In this document: piece after piece, positions 43,752 to 50,470 of the stretch
Layout: every line of letters starts with the position of its first letter
Position numbering within the stretch: the first letter of the stretch is position 1
Origin: Burkholderiaceae bacterium
GTDB lineage: Bacteria; Pseudomonadota; Gammaproteobacteria; Burkholderiales; Burkholderiaceae_C
DNA length: 50,470 nt
NCBI GenBank assembly: GCA_030654805.1
Contig: JAURWR010000068.1
Span: 1 to 50,470 of the forward strand
Reading direction: 5' to 3'
Notes under the pieces: generated by a model
What the model was told of the DNA's origin: nothing
Seen by the model: only the letters and a program-made list of their open reading frames with translations
Databases searched by the model: none
Position numbers and translations under genes: made by a program

Positions 43752-43958
43752 ATGCGCACCTTCGTATTGATCCTGTTGTGGTTGGGTGTCGGCGGCTTCG
43801 GGCTGATGACCTTGTGCAGCGGCATCTTCTCGACATCGGTGCCGCAGATCGCCCTGCCTTTCGGGTTGATCGCCGGTGGCTTGACCTGGGCTTGCTGGCG
43901 TGGCGTGCAACGCAGGCAGAAGCCGCCGCCCGCCAAAGACGGCTCACCACCGCCGTGA
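43752..43958 (+). CDS. Small membrane protein, first gene of the Lgt-like/radical SAM operon
   Basis: A 68-residue protein with two hydrophobic helices (about 3-24 and 32-49, VLILLWLGVGGFGLMTLCSG and LPFGLIAGGLTWACW) and a Pro/Lys-rich tail. Its stop overlaps the next start (GTGA at 43955-43958), so it is translated with the Lgt-like protein. It may be an accessory or membrane anchor for that enzyme. No family is recognised. The 293 bp before it hold nothing convincing. Confidence 0.65.
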   Translation: MRTFVLILLWLGVGGFGLMTLCSGIFSTSVPQIALPFGLIAGGLTWACWRGVQRRQKPPPAKDGSPPP

Positions 43959-44707
43959 TCGAATCGGCCAGCACGGCTGCCACGGTGCACGGCGCATTCG
44001 AGTTCGCCGCCATGGCCGCAGGCGCCGAACTGTACCGGCGGGCTCGCCAGCGCCACGGCATGGCACGGATGAGTGCGCGAGGCACCTTCGTCTTGATGGC
44101 CGGCCTGCTGATCGGCGCGGCGCTGGGCAACAAGCTGGTGTTCCTGATCGAGCGGCCGGACCTGTGGCTGGCCTTCTGGCGCGACGGGGCGCCGCTGCGC
44201 CTGGGGCAATCGCTGGTCGGCGGTCTGCTGGGTGGCCTGATCGGCATCGAGCTTGCGAAGGCGCTGACCCGGCAGCCGGCCTCCACCGGCGACCTGATGG
44301 TGCTGCCGCTGGCGGCCGGCATCGCCATCGGCCGCGTCGGGTGTTTTCTGGCGGGATTGCATGACGACACCTATGGCCTGCCCACCACCCTGCCTTGGGG
44401 GGTCGATCTGGGCGACGGCCTTGCCCGGCACCCGTCGGCGTTTTACGAGATCGCTTTCGTCGGCGCGCTGGCGGTCTTGCTGCACTCGCGGCGCGAGCGT
44501 CTGGCGGAGATTGCCGGCTTGCAGTTCAAGCTGTTCCTTTCCGCCTACCTGGGCTGGCGTCTGTTCGGTGACCTGCTGAAGCCGGTGCGCGTGCCCTATG
44601 CGCTGGAACTCAGCGGCATCCAATGGACCTGCCTGATCGCCCTGTTGCTCTACGTGCCCTGGCTCGCGCGGGCGAGCGCCCAACTTCACAGGCCGAGACC
44701 CACATGA
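43955..44707 (+). CDS. Lgt-like diacylglyceryl transferase family protein
   Basis: A 250-residue integral membrane protein, several helices, of the prolipoprotein diacylglyceryl transferase superfamily. Lgt moves diacylglycerol from phosphatidylglycerol to a lipoprotein Cys. Here the signature is GRVGCFLAGLHDDTYGLPT followed by HPSAFYE; the usual GRIGNFIN(G)E pattern is altered, with the first Asn replaced by Cys and the second by Ala. This variant is therefore unlikely to be the housekeeping Lgt and may use another acceptor or lipid. It starts with the GTG overlapping the stop of the small membrane protein, and its stop overlaps the ATG of the radical SAM gene, so all three act together. Confidence 0.8.
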   Translation: MIESASTAATVHGAFEFAAMAAGAELYRRARQRHGMARMSARGTFVLMAGLLIGAALGNKLVFLIERPDLWLAFWRDGAPLRLGQSLVGGLLGGLIGIELAKALTRQPASTGDLMVLPLAAGIAIGRVGCFLAGLHDDTYGLPTTLPWGVDLGDGLARHPSAFYEIAFVGALAVLLHSRRERLAEIAGLQFKLFLSAYLGWRLFGDLLKPVRVPYALELSGIQWTCLIALLLYVPWLARASAQLHRPRPT

Positions 44708-46182
44708 CGCGCAAGACCCGTCCATACCTGTTCTACGACACGACGCAGTCGGTTTGCACGCACTGCCTGCGGCCGGTGGAGGCCAAGATCGTCCTCAAGG
44801 GCGATCACGTCTACATGGACAAATGGTGCCCGGCGCATGGGAGCGAACGCGTGCTGATCAGCGACGACACCGCCTACTACCGGTTGTGCCGCGAGGTCTT
44901 CGTCAAGCCGCCGGAAATGCCGCAGCGCTTCGCCACCGCCATGCGCCACGGCTGCCCCTACGACTGCGGCCTCTGCCCCGATCACATGCAGCACAGCTGC
45001 CTGTCGGTGGTGGAGATCACCGACCATTGCAATCTGCGCTGCCCGACCTGCTACGCCGCCTCCGGGCCCGAACGGCTGACCCACCGCAGCATGACCGAGG
45101 TGCTGGCGATGCTGGATGCGGTCATCCAAAGCGAGGGCGAGGCCGATGTGGTGCAGATCTCCGGCGGCGAGCCGACCCTGCACCCGCAGCTGTTCGAGAT
45201 CCTGGACGCAGCACGCGACCGACCGATCAAGCACTTGATGCTCAACACCAACGGCCTGCGCATCGCCCAGGAGCCCGGCTTTGCGGAACGCCTGGCCGAG
45301 TACGGCAGCGGTTTCGAGGTCTATCTGCAGTTCGATTCACTGCAGCGCGAGCCGCTGATGGACTTGCGGGGGGCCGACCTGCGGCGCGTGCGCGAACAAG
45401 CACTGGACCGCCTTGATGCGGTGGGCCTGTCGACCACCCTGGTGATGACGGTCAAGCGCGGCGTCAACGACGACGAGATCGGTGCGGTGATACGCCACGC
45501 CGCGCAGCGAGCCTGCGTGCGCGGCGTGACGCTGCAGCCGGTGCAGGATGCGGGTCGGGTAGAAGCCTACGATCCTGCCCGCCACCGGCTGACGGTCAGC
45601 GAGATCCGCCGCCGCATCGTCGAGCAATCGGGCATCTTCAGCGCGGCCGATGTGGTGCCCGTGCCTTGCAACCCGGACACGCTGGCGATGGCCTACGCGT
45701 TGCGCGGCGCCGAGGGCAAGCTGCAGCCGTTGACGCGCTTCCTGGACCCGCAGACCCTGGTGGAAGGTTCGGCCAACACGATCGTCTTCGAGCGCGACGA
45801 CGCGCTCAAGGCACAGGTGTTCAATCTCTTCTCGACCAACCATTCGCCGACCTCGCAAGCGAACTGCTTGAGCGAGCTGATGTGCTGCCTGCCGCAGATC
45901 GAAGCACCGGCATCACTCGGTTACCGAGATGTGTTCCGCGTGCTCATCGTGCAGTTCATGGACGCCCAGTCGCTGGACATCCGGGCGCTGAAGAAAAGCT
46001 GCATTCACATCGCCCGTCCCGATGGCCGGATGGTCCCGTTCGAGAGCTTCAACCTGTTCTACCGCGACGAACGGGAGCACCTGCTGGAGACGATACGAGG
46101 CGAGCTGGATCTGCAACGTGGGCAACGCCTGGCTGCCGTGCCCGCACCAGCCGGGCGGATACCGATCAGGCCTGAGGCATGA
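44704..46182 (+). CDS. Radical SAM enzyme of the Tes/COG1964-like type
   Basis: A 492-residue enzyme with several iron-sulfur sites. The N-terminus has a rubredoxin-like set of Cys18, Cys21 and Cys42 (CTHC...CPAHG). A CX3CX2C cluster (Cys84, 88, 91, plus Cys99, HGCPYDCGLCPDH) precedes the radical SAM cluster Cys109-Cys113-Cys116 (CNLRCPTC). SGGEP follows near residue 155, and the C-terminus has SELMCCLPQ and CIHIARPDGRMVPFESFNLFYR. This layout fits the uncharacterised COG1964 group that includes archaeal tetraether synthase Tes (MJ0619), which joins lipid tails by C-C bonds. The function here is inferred. It overlaps the Lgt-like gene by 4 bp (ATGA), so a lipid- or lipoprotein-linked substrate is likely. 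Confidence 0.85.
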   Translation: MTRKTRPYLFYDTTQSVCTHCLRPVEAKIVLKGDHVYMDKWCPAHGSERVLISDDTAYYRLCREVFVKPPEMPQRFATAMRHGCPYDCGLCPDHMQHSCLSVVEITDHCNLRCPTCYAASGPERLTHRSMTEVLAMLDAVIQSEGEADVVQISGGEPTLHPQLFEILDAARDRPIKHLMLNTNGLRIAQEPGFAERLAEYGSGFEVYLQFDSLQREPLMDLRGADLRRVREQALDRLDAVGLSTTLVMTVKRGVNDDEIGAVIRHAAQRACVRGVTLQPVQDAGRVEAYDPARHRLTVSEIRRRIVEQSGIFSAADVVPVPCNPDTLAMAYALRGAEGKLQPLTRFLDPQTLVEGSANTIVFERDDALKAQVFNLFSTNHSPTSQANCLSELMCCLPQIEAPASLGYRDVFRVLIVQFMDAQSLDIRALKKSCIHIARPDGRMVPFESFNLFYRDEREHLLETIRGELDLQRGQRLAAVPAPAGRIPIRPEA

Positions 46183-46356
46183 ACGGCCGGCGAGTGGTCG
46201 CATCTATCGGCTACGTCGTGCCGGCAGAGGCAGAGGCAAACTGCCACCGGCAACCCGCCAGTCAGACCAAAGCCGTGGTGGCCTGACTTAAGCCAAAAAG
46301 CCTCCACGAATTCAGCGGCGGTTCATTCAGCCGCCGGTGCGTTGCTGGAGACAGCG

Positions 46357-46872
46357 ATGGCCTCGCAGCAGATCGAGGTGCCGACCCGGCTGGTCAAGCG
46401 CATCTCGGTGCGCAAGGATTCAATTGAAATCGAGGTCAGGGTTGCAACGATCTGGTCGGCAGAAGTAGCGACCAACGATAAGGATGAGGCAGACCACCTG
46501 AAAAGCGTGCCGGTGCAGTTGAAGCGCTGCGGGATGGCGGTGCGCTTGATCGTTGGGCCAGCGGGTGAATCGGCAACGCGTGGAACTGATGCGAAGCTGG
46601 TGGCCTTGATCTCGAAGGCGCCTGACTGGTTCGAGCGATTGAGCTCGGGACGCTGCGACAGCGTGCAGGCGATCGCGCAGCAGGAGCAGATCGCAAGTTC
46701 GTCGTATGTGACGCGGGTGATCTATCTCGCCTTCCTGGCACCGGACCTCGTGCAGCGGATCGTTCGGGGCGAGGAGCCGGTGGGGTTGACGGCGGATCGC
46801 TTGATCCGGATGGGGCCGCTGCCGGTGGCCTGGGAGGATCAGAGGGTGCTGCTGGGCATGGCCGGCGCATGA
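46357..46872 (+). pseudogene. C-terminal remnant of a large serine recombinase
   Basis: The 171-residue frame reads like the last third of element-encoded large serine recombinases: VPTRLVKRISVRKDSIEIEV, then SGRCDSVQAIAQQEQIASSS with YVTRVIYLAFLAPDLVQRIV, and PLPVAWEDQRVLLG at the end. The catalytic resolvase domain, the zinc ribbon and most of the coiled coil are absent; the frame runs upstream only into the end of the radical SAM gene. It is therefore a truncated remnant, left when an earlier element copy was lost or cut by the arrival of its left neighbours. An intact start of the same kind of protein lies at 49977. Confidence 0.8.
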
Positions 46873-47018
46873 CCCGATGAACGATCCACTCGACAGCGGG
46901 CCTTGTCGTTGCCGCAAAGCCATCTCAAGGCAAAGTGGTGGCGGCGAAATGGACGACAGAGAATGGCCGGCGGCTTGGCGACCATCACGCTCGAAATTGC
47001 GCCCTGCTGGCTGAGCAG

Positions 47019-47141
47019 AGTATTCGCCGTCGCCCGCAGGCCCGGGCGGTGCGGGGCTCGGGCAAGAAAAAGCCCTCCACTGGGGAGGGCTCGGTCTTGA
47101 TGTCGGTGGGCTCAGTCGCCAGCGAAGCCGTCTCAGCACGG
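47019..47141 (+). repeat. 123-bp direct repeat, copy 2
   Basis: Pairs with 42906-43028 in the same orientation, 4.1 kb apart. It begins 147 bp after the recombinase remnant. Confidence 0.85.
47066..47091 (-). terminator. Rho-independent terminator inside repeat copy 2
   Basis: AGCCCTCC (47071-47078), loop ACTGG, GGAGGGCT (47084-47091). On minus the stem is followed by a T-run (A-run 47066-47070). In copy 1 the same hairpin carries indels, so only copy 2 looks functional. Confidence 0.7.
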
Positions 47142-47432
47142 CCCAAAGTTGACAGGGAGGCTTACAGGGATTTGCCCGGAACTCGCGCGCAGACCGGTGC
47201 TCTGAGGCCGCGAAATGCAACAGGGCCGCGCGGTGTTCATCGCCAAGCGCCACTTGATTCGCAGGGTTCAGGCTGCGCACCAGTTCACCGTGGGGCAAGC
47301 AGGGCGCCACCCGTTCCACCGAGATGGATGTTATGCCCGCGCCATTCGGCGGCGCGCTCAGAAAAGTGTCGGTGTGGCGGCGCTTGAAGAAGTGATTCTG
47401 CCGCCAGGGTTGCGGTGCAGGCTCAGCGTTGA

Positions 47433-47460
47433 AGCCCAGTACCATCCTGGTGACTGGGCT
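47433..47460 (+). promoter_or_regulatory. Hairpin before the HDOD gene
   Basis: AGCCCAGT (47433-47440) and ACTGGGCT (47453-47460) form an 8-bp stem, 32 bp before the GTG start. It may be a leader structure or operator; no factor is known. Confidence 0.3.
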
Positions 47461-47492
47461 CTCGGCTCATCCTTCCTTCGCGAGGTGTTCCC

Positions 47493-48314
47493 GTGAAACT
47501 TGAAGACCTTCTTACGACCAACACGCTTATCCCGTCACTTCCCGAAGCGGTGGCGCTGATCCTGGTCGAACTGCAGCAGGACGAGCCCGACATGCGCACC
47601 GTGAATGCGCGTCTCGCCAGCGAATTGGGGCTGACGGTTCGCATCCTGCGGCTGGTCAATTCGGCGCATTTCGCGGCTGGCGACCGGCGCGTCGGGTCGG
47701 TCGAAGCCGCGACCGCGCTGCTCGGTCTCAAGGCCACCCAGCAACTGGTGCGAACCGCCGCAGTGGGAGCCGCCTTTCGCAAGGTATCTGGTGTCGACCT
47801 CACAGGCTTCTGGCGCCACAGCCTGGATGTCGCCAAGATCGCGGAAGCCCTCGCGGAAGAACTGGCGCTGGACACGAGCGAGGCATTCACGGCCGGTCTG
47901 CTGCATGGCACGGGCGACCTGATCCTGAAGATGGCGATGCCGCAGCGTCCTAGCCTTCAGCGCGAATTCGCGACGGACGACCATCGCCACGCCGCGCAGC
48001 TGGCCGACCTGGGCTACTCGTATGCCGAAGTCGGCGCAGCGTTCGCATCGCGCTGGCGCTTTCCGCTGCCGATCGTCGATGCGATCCGCCACCACTGCGA
48101 TCCGCAGGACACCGGCGGCGACACGCTAGCGAGCGTGGTCTTCCTCGCCGCATGGACCGCCCGAGCCCATGAACTGGACATCTGCGGCACTGCTCTGTTC
48201 GACCAATTCCCCCATACCGTGGCCAACGCGATCGGTCTCACCGATTCCGCCCTACTGTGCAGTGACGAGGTGATCGAGTGGACGCGGCCGGACGAAGCGC
48301 GCGATTTCTCCTGA
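47493..48314 (+). CDS. HDOD-domain signalling protein
   Basis: A 273-residue cytoplasmic protein with an HDOD domain over most of its length (LPEAVALILVELQQDEPDMRTVNARLASELGLTVRILRLVNSAHF, then LLGLKATQQLVRTAAVG and TAGLLHGTGDLIL). HDOD proteins are HD-like without the metal His-Asp pair and take part in regulation of signalling and motility. GTG 47493 is preceded by GCGAGGTG. It sits between the recombinase remnant and a ParB-like remnant, whose fragment ends where this gene ends. It may have been carried with or inserted into the element. Confidence 0.85.
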   Translation: MKLEDLLTTNTLIPSLPEAVALILVELQQDEPDMRTVNARLASELGLTVRILRLVNSAHFAAGDRRVGSVEAATALLGLKATQQLVRTAAVGAAFRKVSGVDLTGFWRHSLDVAKIAEALAEELALDTSEAFTAGLLHGTGDLILKMAMPQRPSLQREFATDDHRHAAQLADLGYSYAEVGAAFASRWRFPLPIVDAIRHHCDPQDTGGDTLASVVFLAAWTARAHELDICGTALFDQFPHTVANAIGLTDSALLCSDEVIEWTRPDEARDFS

Positions 48315-48710
48315 GCCTGTGAGCGCCTCGTCAACCTCGGAGAGCTCCTTCAGGCTCTCGGCGAGCAGCTGGTCGTCTCAGGTGGAGTTGTCCGTCAAGC
48401 GGTTGTCGGCAACCATGAAGGCGCGGGCCTGGGCGGGGCTCAGGTGGTCGAGCGCGATGGTGGGGACTTCGGTCCAGCCGAGCTGGCGGCAGGCGAGCAC
48501 GCGGCCGTGGCCGGCGATGACGTTCAGCCGGCTGTCGACGAGGACGGGGACGTTGAAGCCGAAGGCCTCGATGCTGTGGGCGATCTGCTGGATCTGGCGC
48601 TTGGTATGCAGGCGCGGGTTCTTCGGGTCGAGCTGGAGGTCAGCGAGAGCCTGGACGGTGATGGTGGAGGCGGTGCGGGAGGCAGCGCGAACGGGTGTGG
48701 GTTTGAGCAT
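48315..48710 (-). pseudogene. ParB-like (ParB/Srx N-domain) remnant with nonsense codon
   Basis: From ATG 48710 the minus strand encodes a ParB N-terminal domain (NPRLHTKRQIQQIAHSIEAF, VIAGHGRVLACRQLGW, ARAFMVADNRLTDNST). The frame then meets a TGA at 48378-48380 exactly where relatives have Trp, and continues DDQLLAESLKELSEVD before homology ends near 48320, beside the HDOD stop. In relatives of this element type the gene continues into a DNA methylase. Nonsense codon plus lost 3' part mark it as a pseudogene. It is divergent from the small gene at 48884. Confidence 0.75.
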
Positions 48711-48839
48711 GGGGTGTTCCCAGGTTTATGAAAGACATGGACGGACTAACGGTGGAAGTCATGCAGTGCTCCGGATGGGTGGGGTGATGGGAGGGAAGAA
48801 CGGAAGAGGGCTTTGAAGTCGACGATGAGGAGTGGGAAG

Positions 48840-48855
48840 CTGTATATTTTCACAG
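48840..48855. promoter_or_regulatory. LexA (SOS) box
   Basis: CTGTATATTTTCACAG matches the CTGT-N8-ACAG palindrome of beta/gammaproteobacterial LexA and closely resembles the E. coli umuDC operator. It lies 28 bp before ATG 48884 and between two divergent genes, where it could repress the element operon until DNA damage. Confidence 0.6.
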
Positions 48856-48883
48856 TATTGTCGTGGATGCCCGGGAGGTCGGT

Positions 48884-49072
48884 ATGGAAACTTCGCAATG
48901 GATCGCTCGCTGCGCGCTGCGGCTGCGGGAGGAGTGGCCCCGGCCGGCCGGCGCGGACCTGGCCGAGGCGGCGGCTGAACTGTGGGAGCAGGAACGCTGG
49001 CGCGAGCTGGAGCCGGAGGCAGCGGCGGTGGCCTGGTTGAGGCTGGGCATACCTTCCGTCGAGTCGACTTGA
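48884..49072 (+). CDS. Small element-encoded protein, 62 residues
   Basis: An acidic helical product (METSQWIARCALRLREEWPR, then LAEAAAELWEQERWRELEPE). ATG 48884 has a GGGAGG site six bases upstream; a GTG at 48863 in frame is less likely. It stands between the LexA box and the DUF3489-DUF2924-recombinase operon and probably belongs to the element. Similar small frames occur at this place in other elements of the type. Function unknown. Confidence 0.6.
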   Translation: METSQWIARCALRLREEWPRPAGADLAEAAAELWEQERWRELEPEAAAVAWLRLGIPSVEST

Positions 49073-49195
49073 AGGCCGTGATGAGCAGCCCTGGAGCGAG
49101 GGTCTGACGCGGCACAAATGACTTGATGCGTGCCGCACGCAGAGCGTTACTGGTGCACCGCCGCGAAGGTCGCGTCGGACACCAGGAGAAGCTCG

Positions 49196-49579
49196 ATGAA
49201 AGCGAATGCAACCCGCTCGAAGACCACTGCGACGAAGGTCCGGTCCACGAAGAAGATCGCAGTCCCGGTGATACCGGTGGTGATCGCGAAGCCCGCACGA
49301 CGCGGTCGTGCGAAGGTCGACATTGACCTGCCGATCGCGCCGCCCGCCCCTGCCGAACCGATCGGCACCAGCAAGCAGGCGCGCTTGATATCGCTGCTGA
49401 ACGCGACCTCGGGCGCAACGCTCGAGCAGATGATGTCGCTCACCGGCTGGCAGGCCCACACGGTGCGCGGCACGATCAGCGGCGTGCTGCGCAAGCGGCT
49501 CGGGCTGAACGTGGTGTGCGATGCGGCGGATGCATCTGATCCTCGTCGCTACCGAATCGTCGCGGCGGTCGGCGCGTGA
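49196..49579 (+). CDS. DUF3489 domain protein
   Basis: A 127-residue protein with a Lys/Thr/Ala-rich start and a C-terminal DUF3489 domain (about 58-127): SKQARLISLLNATSGATLEQ, MMSLTGWQAHTVRGTISG, then VLRKRLGLNVV. The domain is a small winged-helix-like fold. ATG 49196 has an AGGAG site. Its stop overlaps the next start (GTGA), so it is co-translated with DUF2924. In mobile elements of alpha- and betaproteobacteria this gene commonly precedes DUF2924 and a large serine recombinase. Its role is not known, possibly DNA-binding help for recombination. Confidence 0.9.
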   Translation: MKANATRSKTTATKVRSTKKIAVPVIPVVIAKPARRGRAKVDIDLPIAPPAPAEPIGTSKQARLISLLNATSGATLEQMMSLTGWQAHTVRGTISGVLRKRLGLNVVCDAADASDPRRYRIVAAVGA

Positions 49580-49980
49580 GCGTGGCGGATGCGCTGGCCG
49601 AGCTGGCAGCGCTTGATCGACCCGGCTTGGTCGAGCGCTGGGCGGCGGTGTTCGACCACCCTGCCCCGCGTCATGTCCAGGTGGCCATGCTGCGTGCTGC
49701 GCTGGCTTGGCGGATCCAGATGGAGGCTCTTGCCGGGGCCGGTCGGGTCGATCGGATGGTGCGGGGTCTGCGTCGGTCGACTTCCTGCGCTTCACCTTCG
49801 GTGTCGCTGGCTCCGGGAACTCGGCTGCTGCGGGAGTGGCAGGGGCAGACGCACCATGTGACGGTGTTGTCTTCCGGGTTCGAGTATTCCGGCCGGACCT
49901 GGCGCAGCCTGACCGCGATCTCGCGTTCGATCACCGGGACGGCCTGGTCCGGACCCTTGTTCTTCGGGTTGCGCTCGTGA
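49576..49980 (+). CDS. DUF2924 domain protein
   Basis: A 134-residue protein of the DUF2924 family: HVQVAMLRAALAWRIQMEAL, PGTRLLREWQGQTHHVTVL, SSGFEYSGRTWRSLTAISR and WSGPLFFGL. Length is close to other element-encoded members. It starts at a GTG inside the DUF3489 stop and ends by overlapping the GTG start of the recombinase. The three form one translationally coupled operon. Confidence 0.92.
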   Translation: MSVADALAELAALDRPGLVERWAAVFDHPAPRHVQVAMLRAALAWRIQMEALAGAGRVDRMVRGLRRSTSCASPSVSLAPGTRLLREWQGQTHHVTVLSSGFEYSGRTWRSLTAISRSITGTAWSGPLFFGLRS

Positions 49981-50470
49981 GTGCGAAGGTGGCTTCTCTG
50001 CCCTGCGCGATCTACACGCGCAAGTCGTCGGAGGACGGTCTGGAGCAAGGCTTCAATTCGCTGGATGCGCAGCGCGAGGCCTGCGAGGCATTTGTGTTGA
50101 GTCAGAAGACGCAGGGCTGGAAAGCTGTCGGCGCATACGAGGACGGCGGGTTCTCGGGTGGGAACGTGGAGCGTCCTGGGTTGCGTCGGTTGCTGGCCGA
50201 TGTGGCCTTGGGTCGGGTGCGGATCATCCTGGTCTACAAGATCGATCGGCTGACCCGGTCACTGGCGGACTTCGCGAAGATGGTCGAGCTGTTCGATGCG
50301 CACGACGTCTCGTTCGTGTCGGTGACGCAGCAGTTCAACACGACCTCGTCGATGGGTCGGCTGACACTGAACGTGCTGCTGTCGTTTGCGCAGTTCGAGC
50401 GCGAGGTCACCGGGGAGCGCATTCGCGACAAGATCGCGGCGTCCAAGCGCAAGGGCCTGTGGATGGGGGG
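49977..50470 (+). CDS. Large serine recombinase, N-terminal part (cut by window edge)
   Basis: 164 codons are in the window with no stop. It encodes the catalytic resolvase domain: CAIYTRKSSEDGLEQGFNSL with nucleophile Ser17 in YTRKS, AQREACEAFV, ILVYKIDRLTRSLADF and LLSFAQFEREVTGERIRDKI. Such recombinases integrate and excise phages or ICE-like elements at att sites. The GTG start overlaps the DUF2924 stop. The zinc-ribbon and coiled-coil C-terminal region lie beyond the edge; the older remnant at 46357-46872 shows what that part looks like. Confidence 0.93.
   Translation, partial: MSAKVASLPCAIYTRKSSEDGLEQGFNSLDAQREACEAFVLSQKTQGWKAVGAYEDGGFSGGNVERPGLRRLLADVALGRVRIILVYKIDRLTRSLADFAKMVELFDAHDVSFVSVTQQFNTTSSMGRLTLNVLLSFAQFEREVTGERIRDKIAASKRKGLWMG

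Larger units (their letters stand above)
46873..47492. other. Gene-poor stretch with repeat copy 2
   Basis: 620 bp without a convincing gene. It holds the second direct repeat, a minus-strand terminator within it, and a hairpin just before the HDOD gene. Long open frames on both strands (for example minus 46420-47445) are low-complexity shadows without family resemblance. Confidence 0.6.

Noticed and set aside
46420-47445. 341-codon minus-strand frame over the recombinase remnant and repeat copy 2
   Set aside because: It runs antisense to a recognisable recombinase tail and has low-complexity composition.
47215-47496. 93-codon frame before the HDOD gene
   Set aside because: No domain, weak start, and its end overlaps the HDOD start; more likely untranslated leader.

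Overview
The window is GC-rich DNA from a Gram-negative bacterium. A Burkholderiales-type trimeric porin, a TolB-Pal-CpoB envelope system, an E. coli-type ArgG, and the codon use point to a betaproteobacterium of the order Burkholderiales (Sphaerotilaceae/Comamonadaceae-like). This assignment is by eye, from protein resemblance only.

Left edge to 8.5 kb: an IS21-family end (1-141) abuts a gene of unknown function. A very small gene follows between terminators, then two tRNA-Lys genes with different anticodons. A minus-strand run tolB-pal-cpoB-tcdA lacks tolQRA upstream. A Crp/Fnr-type regulator is divergent from a PAS hybrid histidine kinase.

8.5-20 kb is a signalling and envelope cluster. 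It holds a stand-alone sigma-54 gene (rpoN) and, divergent from it across a region with a 15-C homopolymer, an operon of a 144-residue unknown protein, a two-domain KaiC-like ATPase and a GGDEF-histidine kinase fusion. Two DUF4398 lipoproteins (one with an OmpA domain), a kinase with a worn ATP-binding domain, a HAD protein lacking its second catalytic Asp, and a sigma-54-dependent response regulator follow.

20-42 kb is mostly housekeeping: Tim44-like protein, metallophosphoesterase, lipid kinase plus PAP2 phosphatase, DusC, FKBP isomerase, DUF808 protein, pterin dehydratase, META protein, porin, ABC exporter, RluA-type synthase, SDR, 2OG dioxygenase, S4 protein, cupin, cold-shock protein, YaeQ, GNAT, prolyl oligopeptidase, exonuclease, ArgG, PpnP and DUF1653.

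42.6-50.5 kb is an accessory region. Two 123-bp direct repeats (42906-43028 and 47019-47141) bracket a decayed parDE toxin-antitoxin remnant, a translationally coupled three-gene operon (small membrane protein, Lgt-like transferase, radical SAM enzyme resembling the archaeal tetraether-synthase family) and the C-terminal remnant of a large serine recombinase. An HDOD gene, a ParB-like remnant with a nonsense codon, an SOS (LexA-type) box, and an apparently intact DUF3489-DUF2924-serine recombinase operon cut by the window edge follow. The Lgt-like/radical SAM operon is the strongest candidate for undescribed biology: a lipid or lipoprotein modification pathway on apparently mobile DNA.
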